Shown piece by piece: positions 1 to 6,841 of a DNA stretch of 19,343 bases. This DNA is from Ruminococcus sp. UBA4350. Lineage in GTDB: Bacteria; Bacillota; Clostridia; Oscillospirales; Ruminococcaceae. The notes under the pieces are model-generated. The model did not search any database and was not told the origin of the DNA. It saw nothing but the letters and a program-made list of their open reading frames with translations. The stretch covers positions 1 to 19,343 of the forward strand of contig DGSY01000164.1 in the NCBI GenBank assembly GCA_002394125.1. The letters are read 5' to 3'. The position numbers were made by a program, and so were the translations under genes. Numbering within the stretch: position 1 is the stretch's first letter; every line of letters starts with the position of its first letter.

Positions 1-41
1 TGGCAGCTTGGCAGCGCATCTACTTGCATATTTTCCGTCAT
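1..41 (-). CDS. possible 5' end of a minus-strand gene (partial)
   Basis: Reading leftward from an ATG at 41-39, the frame stays open to the window edge (MTENMQVDALPSC). An AAGGAG ribosome binding site lies at 59-54, 12 bases upstream, which is rather long spacing. The gene would be divergent from coaE. Only 13 codons are visible, so no function can be given, and it could be a chance frame inside the structured region next to it. Confidence 0.3.
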   Translation of the reverse strand, partial: MTENMQVDALPSC

Positions 42-335
42 CTTGCACGAAAACTCCTTGCTGGGCGTCAGCCCAGCGGCGTCATTTTCATACAATCTGA
101 CGAAAAATCTGACTGCGTATCTGCACCGCCAGCTCTGTGCGGTATTGCCTTAAATTGATGTCCCAAATATCTCTTGAAGATATCTGCTTGTCTTTTTGCC
201 GTGATACTGCGTTAGAAATCCTTGCCTTGCGTCAGCAAGGCGGCGGCTTTCTGCCTTGTCTCACGACAAAAATCCTGCGCATCTATTCTTCAAGATTTAA
301 TTGGTACATCAATAGTAACAGGAGGTGCAGAGCGA
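42..335. other. structured non-coding region upstream of coaE
   Basis: No convincing gene is seen between the possible minus-strand start at 41 and coaE at 336. The stretch is rich in hairpins. Two have 7-bp stems and the same GTCA loop: 60-77 (GCTGGGC-GTCA-GCCCAGC) and 224-241 (GCCTTGC-GTCA-GCAAGGC). A 6-bp hairpin sits at 167-183. It could be a long structured leader of the left gene or a REP-like intergenic repeat. No clear sigma-A promoter for coaE was recognised. Confidence 0.45.
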
Positions 336-2390
336 ATGCATCCTGAAATCTATCTCATCGGCCTGACCGGTCAGACCGGCGCAGGCAAAACAACAGTCAG
401 TGCGCTTTTGCAGGCCGAAGGCTTTGCCGCCGTCAATGCGGATACCGTTGCACGTGCAGCCGTGCAGCCGGGTTCGCCGTGTCTGAATGCGCTGGCGCGG
501 ATCTTCGGTCAGCAGATCATGCAGCCGGACGGCACGCTTGACCGCGCCGCAACTGCCGCGCTGATCTTTTCCGACAAAAACGCAAAGGCGCAGTACGAAG
601 CCGTGATCTATCCCTATATCACGCGGATGATCCGGCAGGAGACCGCCGCACTCGCCGCAGCCGGCAAACGCATGATCCTGCTCGATGCGCCGACGCTGTT
701 CGAGAGCGGCATTTCCCGCAGCTGTCATGCGATCGTCTCGGTCGTCGCGGATGCGGATATCCGGAAAGCGCGCATTACAGAGCGCGACGGCCTGACCGAA
801 GAACAGGCGCTCCGCCGCATGAATGCACAGTATCCGGAGGAATATTTCCGGGCGCATTCGGATGCGGTCATCGAAAACAACGGCAATACCGCGCTGCTCC
901 GGCAGGCTGTCTCCGAAGCGGCACGATGTCTGCGCGAACGTGCAGAATTATATTTTACAAATCAAACAACGATCAGGGAGGAAAACACAATGGAATCAAA
1001 GGATAAGCTGAAAGAGCTGAAGGAATCGCTGCTGATGCAGAAGAAAAATGCAGGTCTGCTGCTCAGCGAGGAGGAGATCGCAAAATGCGATGCATTCTGC
1101 GAGAGCTACAAGCAGTTTCTCGATCAGAGCAAGACCGAGCGCGAGGGCGCGGCTGCGGCTGCGGCACTGCTCGAAGCAAAGGGCTTCCGGAAATGGCAGC
1201 GCGGCGATGCGGTCAAGGCCGGCGACAAAATCTACACCTGCAACCGCGGCAAGGCGATCATCGCGGCGGTCATCGGCACCGATCCGCTGGAGGAGGGCAT
1301 CCGTCTCTCTGCCGCACATATCGACTCTCCGCGTCTGGATCTCAAGCAGGTTCCGCTCTATGAGGAAAACGAGCTTGCGCTGTTCAAAACGCATTATTAC
1401 GGCGGCATCAAAAAGTATCAGTGGACAGTCCTGCCGCTGGCGCTGCACGGCGTCATCGCGAAAAAGGACGGCAGCACCGTGACGGTCTGCATCGGTGAGG
1501 ATCCGGCGGATCCGATCTTCTGCGTGACCGATCTGCTGCCGCATCTGGCACAGGAGCAGTCGAAGCGCACGCTCGGTCAGGGCATCAAGGGCGAGGAGCT
1601 GAATCTGCTGATCGGCTCGCGTCCGTTCCGCTGCGATGAGGGCAGCGATCTTGTCAAGCTGCGCATCATGCAGATCCTCAATGAAAAATACGGCATCACC
1701 GAAGCGGATTTCCTCTCTGCGGAGCTGGAGATCGTTCCGGCGGGCAAGTCGCGTGACCTCGGCTTTGACCGCAGCATGATCGGCGGCTACGGCCATGACG
1801 ACCGCGTCTGCGCATATCCGGCGCTGGCCGCCCTGCTCGATACGGAGCATCCGCAGCACACCGCCGTCGTGATCCTGACCGATAAGGAGGAGATCGGCAG
1901 CGAGGGCAATACCGGCCTGCAATCGGCATATTTCTATCATTTCATGAAGGATCTCGCCGCGGCCTTCGGCACCGAGGCGCACACGGTCTTTGCAAAGTCG
2001 CAGTGCCTCTCTGCGGATGTTACGGCTGCATTTGATCCGACCTTTGCAGATGTCAGCGACCGCCGGAACTGTGCATATCTCAATTACGGCGTCTGCATGA
2101 TGAAATTCACCGGCGCCCGCGGCAAGAGCGGTTCTTCGGATGCATCGGCGGAATTCATCGGCAAAATGCGCACACTCTTTGACAATGCGGGCGTGATCTG
2201 GCAGACCGGCGAGCTCGGCAAGGTCGATCTCGGCGGCGGCGGAACGGTCGCGGCCTATCTCGCAAATCTGAATATTGATACCGTTGATCTCGGCGTGCCG
2301 GTGCTTTCGATGCACGCGCCGCTGGAGGTCGTCAGCAAGATCGACGTATATATGTGCTATGCGGCGATCGCAGCCTTTAATGCGTCATGA
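336..2390 (+). CDS. coaE: dephospho-CoA kinase (CoaE) in frame with M18 aminopeptidase
   Basis: CoaE phosphorylates dephospho-CoA in the last step of coenzyme A synthesis in the cytoplasm. The start ATG at 336 has GGAGG at 321-325. Residues 1 to about 210 form the kinase: P-loop GLTGQTGAGKTT at 9-20, DAPTLFESG in the middle, and a late VIENNG segment, all as in CoaE, whose usual length is about 200 residues. Oddly, no stop follows. The frame runs on through a linker of about 11 residues, whose DNA contains the ribosome binding site of the next gene, into a complete M18 aminopeptidase ending at 2390. Either a 684-residue fusion is made, or the coaE stop was lost and two products arise. The kinase part covers about 336-989. 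The kinase identity is firm; the fusion is what the sequence shows, but its expression is not known. Confidence 0.8.
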   Translation: MHPEIYLIGLTGQTGAGKTTVSALLQAEGFAAVNADTVARAAVQPGSPCLNALARIFGQQIMQPDGTLDRAATAALIFSDKNAKAQYEAVIYPYITRMIRQETAALAAAGKRMILLDAPTLFESGISRSCHAIVSVVADADIRKARITERDGLTEEQALRRMNAQYPEEYFRAHSDAVIENNGNTALLRQAVSEAARCLRERAELYFTNQTTIREENTMESKDKLKELKESLLMQKKNAGLLLSEEEIAKCDAFCESYKQFLDQSKTEREGAAAAAALLEAKGFRKWQRGDAVKAGDKIYTCNRGKAIIAAVIGTDPLEEGIRLSAAHIDSPRLDLKQVPLYEENELALFKTHYYGGIKKYQWTVLPLALHGVIAKKDGSTVTVCIGEDPADPIFCVTDLLPHLAQEQSKRTLGQGIKGEELNLLIGSRPFRCDEGSDLVKLRIMQILNEKYGITEADFLSAELEIVPAGKSRDLGFDRSMIGGYGHDDRVCAYPALAALLDTEHPQHTAVVILTDKEEIGSEGNTGLQSAYFYHFMKDLAAAFGTEAHTVFAKSQCLSADVTAAFDPTFADVSDRRNCAYLNYGVCMMKFTGARGKSGSSDASAEFIGKMRTLFDNAGVIWQTGELGKVDLGGGGTVAAYLANLNIDTVDLGVPVLSMHAPLEVVSKIDVYMCYAAIAAFNAS
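990..2390 (+). CDS. M18 family (aspartyl-type) aminopeptidase, internal start
   Basis: A zinc aminopeptidase of family M18 (COG1362) that removes N-terminal residues from peptides in the cytosol. From the internal ATG at 990 the protein has 466 residues, the normal length of the family. AGGGAGG lies 8 bases upstream (975-981), so independent initiation is likely. Metal-site and catalytic motifs are complete: AAHIDSPRLD (His110, Asp112), GYGHDDR (Asp270/271), DKEEIGSEGNTG (Glu300/301), SADVTAAFDP (Asp343) and SMHAPLE (His442). The upstream coaE frame runs into it without a stop. Its TGA overlaps the ATG of the next gene (ATGA at 2387-2390), which implies translational coupling. Confidence 0.88.
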   Translation: MESKDKLKELKESLLMQKKNAGLLLSEEEIAKCDAFCESYKQFLDQSKTEREGAAAAAALLEAKGFRKWQRGDAVKAGDKIYTCNRGKAIIAAVIGTDPLEEGIRLSAAHIDSPRLDLKQVPLYEENELALFKTHYYGGIKKYQWTVLPLALHGVIAKKDGSTVTVCIGEDPADPIFCVTDLLPHLAQEQSKRTLGQGIKGEELNLLIGSRPFRCDEGSDLVKLRIMQILNEKYGITEADFLSAELEIVPAGKSRDLGFDRSMIGGYGHDDRVCAYPALAALLDTEHPQHTAVVILTDKEEIGSEGNTGLQSAYFYHFMKDLAAAFGTEAHTVFAKSQCLSADVTAAFDPTFADVSDRRNCAYLNYGVCMMKFTGARGKSGSSDASAEFIGKMRTLFDNAGVIWQTGELGKVDLGGGGTVAAYLANLNIDTVDLGVPVLSMHAPLEVVSKIDVYMCYAAIAAFNAS

Positions 2391-2971
2391 GCAGGCGTCA
2401 GATCACCGTTCCGGACGCGCAGGGAATCAGATATCTGCTGACCGTCGAGGAATCCGCGGAGCAGATCACAATCGTCCGGTATGAGACAACCGCACAGGAA
2501 ACTGCGGTGATCCCCGCAGAGATCGGCGGCAAGCCCGTCACAGAGATCGGCACTGACTGCTTCTTCAATCATCATGAGCTGCGGCGGATCATTCTGCCGG
2601 AGGGACTGAAAAAGATCGGCGGGGGTGCATTTATTCAGTGCAAATATCTGGAGGAGCTGGTCATTCCGGACAGTGTCACAGAGATCGGCTCCTATGCATT
2701 CCGGGACTGCAAATCGCTGAAAAAGCTGCTCCTGCCCGCCGGACTGGAGGAACTTTCGGAAAGTGTCTTTGCATTCTCACGGCTGCCGGAGGATCTCGTT
2801 CTGCCGGAGCATCTGAAGGCCATCCGGCGCCATGCATTCTACAGCACATTCATGATGCGGGTGAAGGTGCCGGACAGTGTCACGCTGATCGAGCCGGGCG
2901 CATTTGAATACGGCCCGAAGGCGGAAACAAAGCTCCCGCAGAATCCGCAGTGGTACGGTTTATCCGAATAA
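2387..2971 (+). CDS. small BspA-type leucine-rich repeat protein
   Basis: 194 residues. After about 45 residues of a beta-rich N-terminus come about five LRR_5 (BspA-type) repeats with the pattern I-x-LPEGLKKIGGGAFxxC and VIPDSVTEIGSYAFRDC, roughly residues 45-185. No signal peptide or membrane segment is seen, so the protein is probably cytoplasmic, unlike the large secreted BspA proteins. The repeats suggest protein binding, and no enzymatic domain is present. It overlaps the aminopeptidase stop by 4 bases and is the last gene of the coaE operon. A hairpin terminator begins within 10 bases of its stop. Confidence 0.8.
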   Translation: MSRRQITVPDAQGIRYLLTVEESAEQITIVRYETTAQETAVIPAEIGGKPVTEIGTDCFFNHHELRRIILPEGLKKIGGGAFIQCKYLEELVIPDSVTEIGSYAFRDCKSLKKLLLPAGLEELSESVFAFSRLPEDLVLPEHLKAIRRHAFYSTFMMRVKVPDSVTLIEPGAFEYGPKAETKLPQNPQWYGLSE

Positions 2972-2977
2972 ACACAA

Positions 2978-3017
2978 AAGCCCGAAAGCGCCTGATGCGG
3001 CTGCTTTCGGGTTTTTC
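2978..3017. terminator. bidirectional rho-independent terminator
   Basis: CCCGAAAGC at 2981-2989 pairs with GCTTTCGGG at 3003-3011. On the + strand TTTTT follows directly, ending the coaE operon. On the minus strand the stem is followed by CTTTTGTGTTT, which would end the reverse transcriptase operon, whose stop is at 3018. Confidence 0.85.
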
Positions 3018-4220
3018 TTATGGCTTCGGGCTGTAGTATTCATGCACGAGACTGCGGTATCCGAGCTGCTTCAGATCATCATACCGGACATTGAAGCGCG
3101 CCTTTGTCCGGCGGCCGCTGATGAGGAACCGCAGACAGTCCTGCGCATAGCGGTCGATCTCCCGCAGGCTTTCAACGGTATTGATGACCGGAAAATACCA
3201 CAGGCTCCAGGAGAGCATATGATCCTGATCCTCCGGCTGCTCAAAGAGCTTGCGGTTGAATACGCGGATAAACGCGGCGGCGGCCTTTTCTCCGGAGAAC
3301 CTGTTCCGTTTCGCCCAGCGATGCAGGGCGCGTGTTTTCCGGCGCATTTTCGCTTTCAGCTTCCGGACGGATGCCGGCGCGATATCGACTGTATCGCCGC
3401 AGACAGTGAAGCCCAGAAAGCACCAGCCCTCCGCCGGTGACTGAAAGCATTCCTTTGCCGGATTGACATTCAGCCGGTGCTGCGCGAGAAAGCTGCGGAT
3501 GATCTCCGCATATTCCGCGGTCTGCTCCGGCGTATCGCCGAAAACAATGATATCATCCGAATACCGCGCATACGGAATGCGCCGGTCATGAAAATATGCA
3601 TCCAGCTCCCGCAGGAACAGATTTGCATAGAATGCGGAAAGCGGCGTGCCGGCCATGATGCCTTTTTGTTCGGTGACGGGTATGCCGTTTTCGAGCGCAC
3701 AGGGCTCTGTCAGCAGTCCCCGCAGAAATTCGTAAAGCGCCGGATCCTCCGCCGTGACCGCTGCGAGATCATCGAGCAGCAGTCCGACCGGCACCGAGTT
3801 GAAATAATTGCTGATATCGACCTTATAGGAATACATCCGCTCCGTGTGGAGACAGTGCAGACGGCGGATCGCGTCCTTTGCCGTCCGCCCCGGCCGGAAG
3901 GAATACAGCTCCGGGCAGAACAGCCGGTCATATTTCCGCAGGAGCAGATGCGTCAGCAGCTTCAGAACGGTATTCTCATCCTGCGGATAGGTATAGACGA
4001 CGCGCTTTTTCTGTGTGCTGAACTTGCTGATGACCGAACGGCGCGGCAGCGGGAACGGTTTTCCCTCCTGCATATCGGCACAGACGCTTGTCCAGCCTGC
4101 GCGGCCGATCCATGCGCGGAGCTGCTTCTGTGTCTCCCGTGAGCAGTGCCGCTCGGTTTTGTACTGATAAAATCTCTCCCAGCATTCCGGACGGGAGAGC
4201 TGATCGAGCAGAGATGCCAT
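3018..4220 (-). CDS. reverse transcriptase, unclassified group
   Basis: RNA-directed DNA polymerase of 400 residues. Palm and finger motifs in order: FRPGRTAKDAI (108-118), KVDISNYFNSV (133-143, first catalytic Asp135), QKGIMAGTPLSAFYANLFL (185-203), ARYSDDIIVF (218-227, Asp222/223) and the FLGF turn (268-271), then a basic thumb ending in LGYRSLVHEYY. All catalytic Asp residues are present, so it should be active. Motif 4 reads MAGTPLSAF, not the QG...S of group II introns or retrons nor the SQ of DGR enzymes. There is no VTG motif, maturase domain or HNH domain. The frame extends to 4289, but ATG 4220 lies only 7 bases after the lipoprotein stop, so coupled translation from there is preferred. 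It is probably one transcript with the lipoprotein. The enzyme class is firm; the role (defence, RNA-templated regulation or other) is unknown. Confidence 0.85.
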   Translation of the reverse strand: MASLLDQLSRPECWERFYQYKTERHCSRETQKQLRAWIGRAGWTSVCADMQEGKPFPLPRRSVISKFSTQKKRVVYTYPQDENTVLKLLTHLLLRKYDRLFCPELYSFRPGRTAKDAIRRLHCLHTERMYSYKVDISNYFNSVPVGLLLDDLAAVTAEDPALYEFLRGLLTEPCALENGIPVTEQKGIMAGTPLSAFYANLFLRELDAYFHDRRIPYARYSDDIIVFGDTPEQTAEYAEIIRSFLAQHRLNVNPAKECFQSPAEGWCFLGFTVCGDTVDIAPASVRKLKAKMRRKTRALHRWAKRNRFSGEKAAAAFIRVFNRKLFEQPEDQDHMLSWSLWYFPVINTVESLREIDRYAQDCLRFLISGRRTKARFNVRYDDLKQLGYRSLVHEYYSPKP

Positions 4221-4227
4221 ATCCGTC

Positions 4228-5040
4228 TCAGCCCGCAGAATTCTGAACATACACAGACGGTTCGACGACCGAGAACTGCGTGCTGACATCGCCGAGCGTC
4301 AGCGTATAGCTGCCCGGCTGCATCTGCGACGCATCGGCAGCGGCATACAAATATGCATCCGTGCCCTCGCTCGGCGTATCAGCCGCGATCGGCACCACAC
4401 CGACTGTATTGCCCGCGCTGTCTTTGAGCGAATACTCCTTGATGCCTGCGCAGGTGCCGGTTCCGGTGATCCGGACGGAAAGCCAGCAGCTTCCGGCAGG
4501 AATATCCATGCCCTCCAGCGTGAACGGCGTGCCGTCATAGGCTTCGGCAAACATCTGCACCTGCGGCTCCATTGCCTGATAGTACCGGTGACAGAGATCG
4601 CTGCACTGCTCCGGAGAAAGCGTCCACATTTCCGTGCTGTTCGTGACGACCCAGCTGCCGTCCTTTGTCAGCATCATCTGATAAAACGGCGAGTCACCGG
4701 ACATATTGTAGAGATTGAAATTGCGCATGGCAAAGCCCGTATCCCCGACGGGGGCGGACTGCCCTGCCGTCATGCATTCGATCAGCGCCTGTGCTTCTTC
4801 GCTGCTGAGATTGTTATTGAAATTCGCAGTGCCGAAGACCCATTGATCGGCAACTGCTGATGCGGCCGCGGTTTCAGCAGACGCAGCATCCGTTTCAGCG
4901 GCGGTCTCCGCAGTGCTTTCTGCGGCGCTCTGAGACGGCGCTTCCGCGGCCGGTTCCGCGGTATCCGATGCCGGATCGCCGCAGGCGGTCAGCAGGAGTG
5001 CTGCCAGCGCTGCGGCTGCCGTTTTTATAATCATACGCAT
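4228..5040 (-). CDS. lipoprotein, partner gene of the reverse transcriptase
   Basis: 270 residues. The N-terminus MRMIIK, a hydrophobic run and LLTAC form a type II signal peptide with lipidated Cys20, so the protein is anchored outside the cell membrane. Residues 21 to about 65 are an Ala/Glu/Ser/Thr-rich flexible linker, and the rest is a globular domain of unknown family ending in beta-strand-like sequence (GSYTLTLGDVSTQFSVVEP). The start at 5040 has AAGGAAG 6 bases upstream; the frame extends to 5103, but that would bury the signal peptide. It lies 7 bases upstream of the reverse transcriptase. Its start codon follows the U-tract of the 5063-5202 inverted-repeat element by about 22 bases, and no promoter was recognised between, so expression probably depends on passage through that element. 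Confidence 0.75.
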   Translation of the reverse strand: MRMIIKTAAAALAALLLTACGDPASDTAEPAAEAPSQSAAESTAETAAETDAASAETAAASAVADQWVFGTANFNNNLSSEEAQALIECMTAGQSAPVGDTGFAMRNFNLYNMSGDSPFYQMMLTKDGSWVVTNSTEMWTLSPEQCSDLCHRYYQAMEPQVQMFAEAYDGTPFTLEGMDIPAGSCWLSVRITGTGTCAGIKEYSLKDSAGNTVGVVPIAADTPSEGTDAYLYAAADASQMQPGSYTLTLGDVSTQFSVVEPSVYVQNSAG

Positions 5041-5062
5041 ATGATGCTTCCTTTCAGACAAT

Positions 5063-5202
5063 AAAAAAACAGAAAGAGAAACCGTTAAATCCTTGAAATT
5101 CAAGGATATACCGAATCGTACACGGATCGGCTGCCTGCGAAGCGCATGGATGATCCGTGCCTGACCCGCCGCAGGCGCAGTGCGTTCTCTTTCTGTTTTT
5201 TT
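5063..5202 (-). ncRNA. 140-base structured element bounded by a perfect 18-bp inverted repeat
   Basis: Arms AAAAAAACAGAAAGAGAA (5063-5080) and its exact reverse complement (5185-5202) enclose 104 bases. Inside are three further stems. ATCCTTGAAATTCAAGGAT at 5089-5107 is a 9-bp palindrome. CACGGATC (5121-5128) pairs with GATCCGTG (5152-5159), with a nested TGCG-AAG-CGCA. GCCTG (5159-5163) pairs with CAGGC (5172-5176), competing for one base with the previous stem. The drawn fold is a multibranched RNA closed by an 18-bp stem with a 3' U7 tract on either strand. The minus strand is preferred because all nearby genes lie on it. It could be a terminator/attenuator in front of the lipoprotein-reverse transcriptase pair, or a stable RNA used by the reverse transcriptase. 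The structure is seen; the function is inferred. Confidence 0.6.
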
Positions 5203-5223
5203 CAGTTTTGGAGCGCCTGCAAA

Positions 5224-5694
5224 TCAGATGAAATGCAGTGCGCTGCGGATGCGGCCGACCACATAGCGCCGCACATTCCACCAGCCGGGGTGGTCATAGT
5301 AGAAGCGCAGATAGGGCGTGCCCTCCGCCTGACATTCGCTGCGGAGCTTTTTGCTGCTGCACCGCTCCGACATCAGTTCGATGACCAACATCTTTCTGCC
5401 GTTCTCAAAGAGGGTCAGCACGGTGCCGGTGCCTTCACGGACGGGCTCCGTCGAGAAAGTAAACTGCCAGAATTCCTCGCGGAGAATACTCTCGAAGTAT
5501 TCGGTATATGTCCCGCCGAAATTGAACTGGTTCGGTTCATCCGGCATCCGCCGGCCGTAATAGCCGGAGCTTTCCTGCGGTGCAGAGCTCTCTGTGCCGG
5601 AGCCGTCATCGGTTGTCTCGAACAGCGCCCTGACCTTGTCAATCGCATTTTGCGCGGCTTCATCCGAGCCGAACAGTTTAGAAAGCAGTCCCAT
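5224..5694 (-). CDS. conserved-looking hypothetical protein, 156 aa
   Basis: Not recognised. It starts with an amphipathic MGLLSKLFGSDEAAQ helix, followed by a Ser/Glu-rich linker (about 30-45) and an alpha/beta domain with many aromatics (FNFGGTYTEYFE, EEFWQFTF, YYDHPGWWNVRRYVVGRIRSAL). No signal peptide or membrane segment is seen. AAAGGGAGG lies 7 bases before the ATG at 5694, and a near-consensus promoter lies at 5723-5751. It is the first gene of the minus-strand block that continues through the structured element into the lipoprotein and reverse transcriptase. Whether it shares their transcript depends on termination at that element. Confidence 0.75.
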   Translation of the reverse strand: MGLLSKLFGSDEAAQNAIDKVRALFETTDDGSGTESSAPQESSGYYGRRMPDEPNQFNFGGTYTEYFESILREEFWQFTFSTEPVREGTGTVLTLFENGRKMLVIELMSERCSSKKLRSECQAEGTPYLRFYYDHPGWWNVRRYVVGRIRSALHFI

Positions 5695-5722
5695 AGGATG
5701 ACCTCCCTTTTCCTTTTTGCAT

Positions 5723-5751
5723 ATTATAACACATTATGGATAAAAGTGCAA
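5723..5751 (-). promoter_or_regulatory. sigma-A promoter of the 5224-5694 gene
   Basis: On the minus strand TTGCAC (5751-5746), a 17-base spacer and a perfect TATAAT (5728-5723). The predicted start of transcription lies about 20 bases before the ribosome binding site. Confidence 0.8.
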
Positions 5752-5844
5752 GGGGATTCGGAGAAATAAAAATCCAAAACGCTCCCTGAGCCCATTCCGG
5801 CGGCCGGCACTGACGGCGCTCTTGATATGCTGACCGCAAGATAA

Positions 5845-5885
5845 CAGAAAACGCGTCCGCAGAACTGAACCTGCGGGCGCGTTCT
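5845..5885 (-). terminator. terminator after the patatin gene
   Basis: A GC-rich hairpin: CAGAA, CGCG and CCGCAG on the left arm (5845-5862) pair with CTGCGGGCGCGTTCTG (5871-5886), with a small AA bulge and one G-U pair. On the minus strand it is followed by a TTTT run. It lies 30 bases after the stop of the patatin-like gene at 5916. Confidence 0.7.
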
Positions 5886-5915
5886 GTATCGCCAAAGCCG
5901 CCTTGCGGAACCGCG

Positions 5916-6824
5916 TCAGCTGTTCAGATACGCCCTGAGTGCATCCAGACGGGCGTTCATATCCCGCCAGCCGAGCCAGTAAAGTGCGCCGAGCTTATCC
6001 ATATCGCCGTCGAACCGCGAAACGGTCACGGTCTCTGAGGGCGCAATCAGGAAGATCTCTCCGGCAGCAGATTTCCGCTCCAGCATCTCAACATCCGCAT
6101 TGAAATTCTCATTCGCCTTTTTCATGCTTTTCAGCAGATTCGGATATCTGCGGTACATCACATCCGCAAGCTTCGTCAGTCCCGGCTTTCTGCGGTAGGA
6201 CAGCTCCCTTGTGCGGACGACGACCACCTTGCTTTCTCCGGACTGTGCAGCCCACGGAAACGGGATCTTTTCGGCACAGCCGCCGTCCAGATACGGTACA
6301 CCGCCGATCATGACCGGTCTGGAAATAAAGGGAACGGTCGCGGAGGCCTGCACCGCTTTGGAAAGATTGCAGCTGCCCTTTTCAAAATATTCAACACTGC
6401 CCGTCAGGAGATTGACTGCGGAGACGGCCAGCCGGCGCGAGGAATCCGCCAGACGCTTTTTGTCAAGCGGCATATCCTTGATGATATCCCGGAACAGATA
6501 TGTAAATCCGGTGATTCCGCCGTCCCGCAGCATCGCGCCGGGCCCGCAGTAATTCGGATCGTGGCGGTAGGTCAGGTCGATGCGCGCTCCCCAGCCGATC
6601 TGTCCCGCAACATAGCCGATCGCGGACAGTGCGCCCGCCGAGCAGCCGGCAACCGCGCTGAAATTGATGTCGTTCTGCATCAGGCAGTCCAGCACGCCGA
6701 GCGTATAAAGCCCTTTCCAGCCGCCGCCTTCCAGTATGAGACAGCCGTGCGTCAGCTGCTCCCCTGCTCTGCCGGACGGAAGACTGTCCAGATGTCTGTA
6801 AACCCTTCGGATCATATTCATCAT
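5916..6824 (-). CDS. patatin-like phospholipase / acyl hydrolase
   Basis: A predicted cytoplasmic lipid acyl hydrolase of the bacterial patatin type (RssA/YjjU-like). The family signature is complete. The oxyanion hole is LEGGGWKG, the nucleophile elbow GCSAG carries the catalytic Ser, and LDGG carries the Asp of the Ser-Asp dyad. The length of about 302 residues is usual. The start is taken at 6824 because AGAGGA lies 5 bases upstream; the frame also allows ATG 6848, which overlaps the transporter stop by 7 bases without a good binding site. It is co-transcribed with the DMT transporter. Substrate is unknown. Confidence is high for the family, lower for the exact start. Confidence 0.85.
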   Translation of the reverse strand: MMNMIRRVYRHLDSLPSGRAGEQLTHGCLILEGGGWKGLYTLGVLDCLMQNDINFSAVAGCSAGALSAIGYVAGQIGWGARIDLTYRHDPNYCGPGAMLRDGGITGFTYLFRDIIKDMPLDKKRLADSSRRLAVSAVNLLTGSVEYFEKGSCNLSKAVQASATVPFISRPVMIGGVPYLDGGCAEKIPFPWAAQSGESKVVVVRTRELSYRRKPGLTKLADVMYRRYPNLLKSMKKANENFNADVEMLERKSAAGEIFLIAPSETVTVSRFDGDMDKLGALYWLGWRDMNARLDALRAYLNS

Positions 6825-6841
6825 CACTTTCCTCTGATTTT

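Noticed and set aside
996..2315. 439-codon antisense frame opposite the aminopeptidase
   Set aside because: A shadow of GC-rich codon use in the M18 gene; no binding site, no recognisable domain.
3018..4220. Canonical retron or group II intron
   Set aside because: No VTG motif, no maturase or endonuclease domain and no group II domain V-like RNA nearby; only the outline with the inverted-repeat element is retron-like.
3018..5202. Diversity-generating retroelement
   Set aside because: No template/variable repeat pair was seen around the reverse transcriptase, and the SQ motif typical of DGR enzymes is absent.
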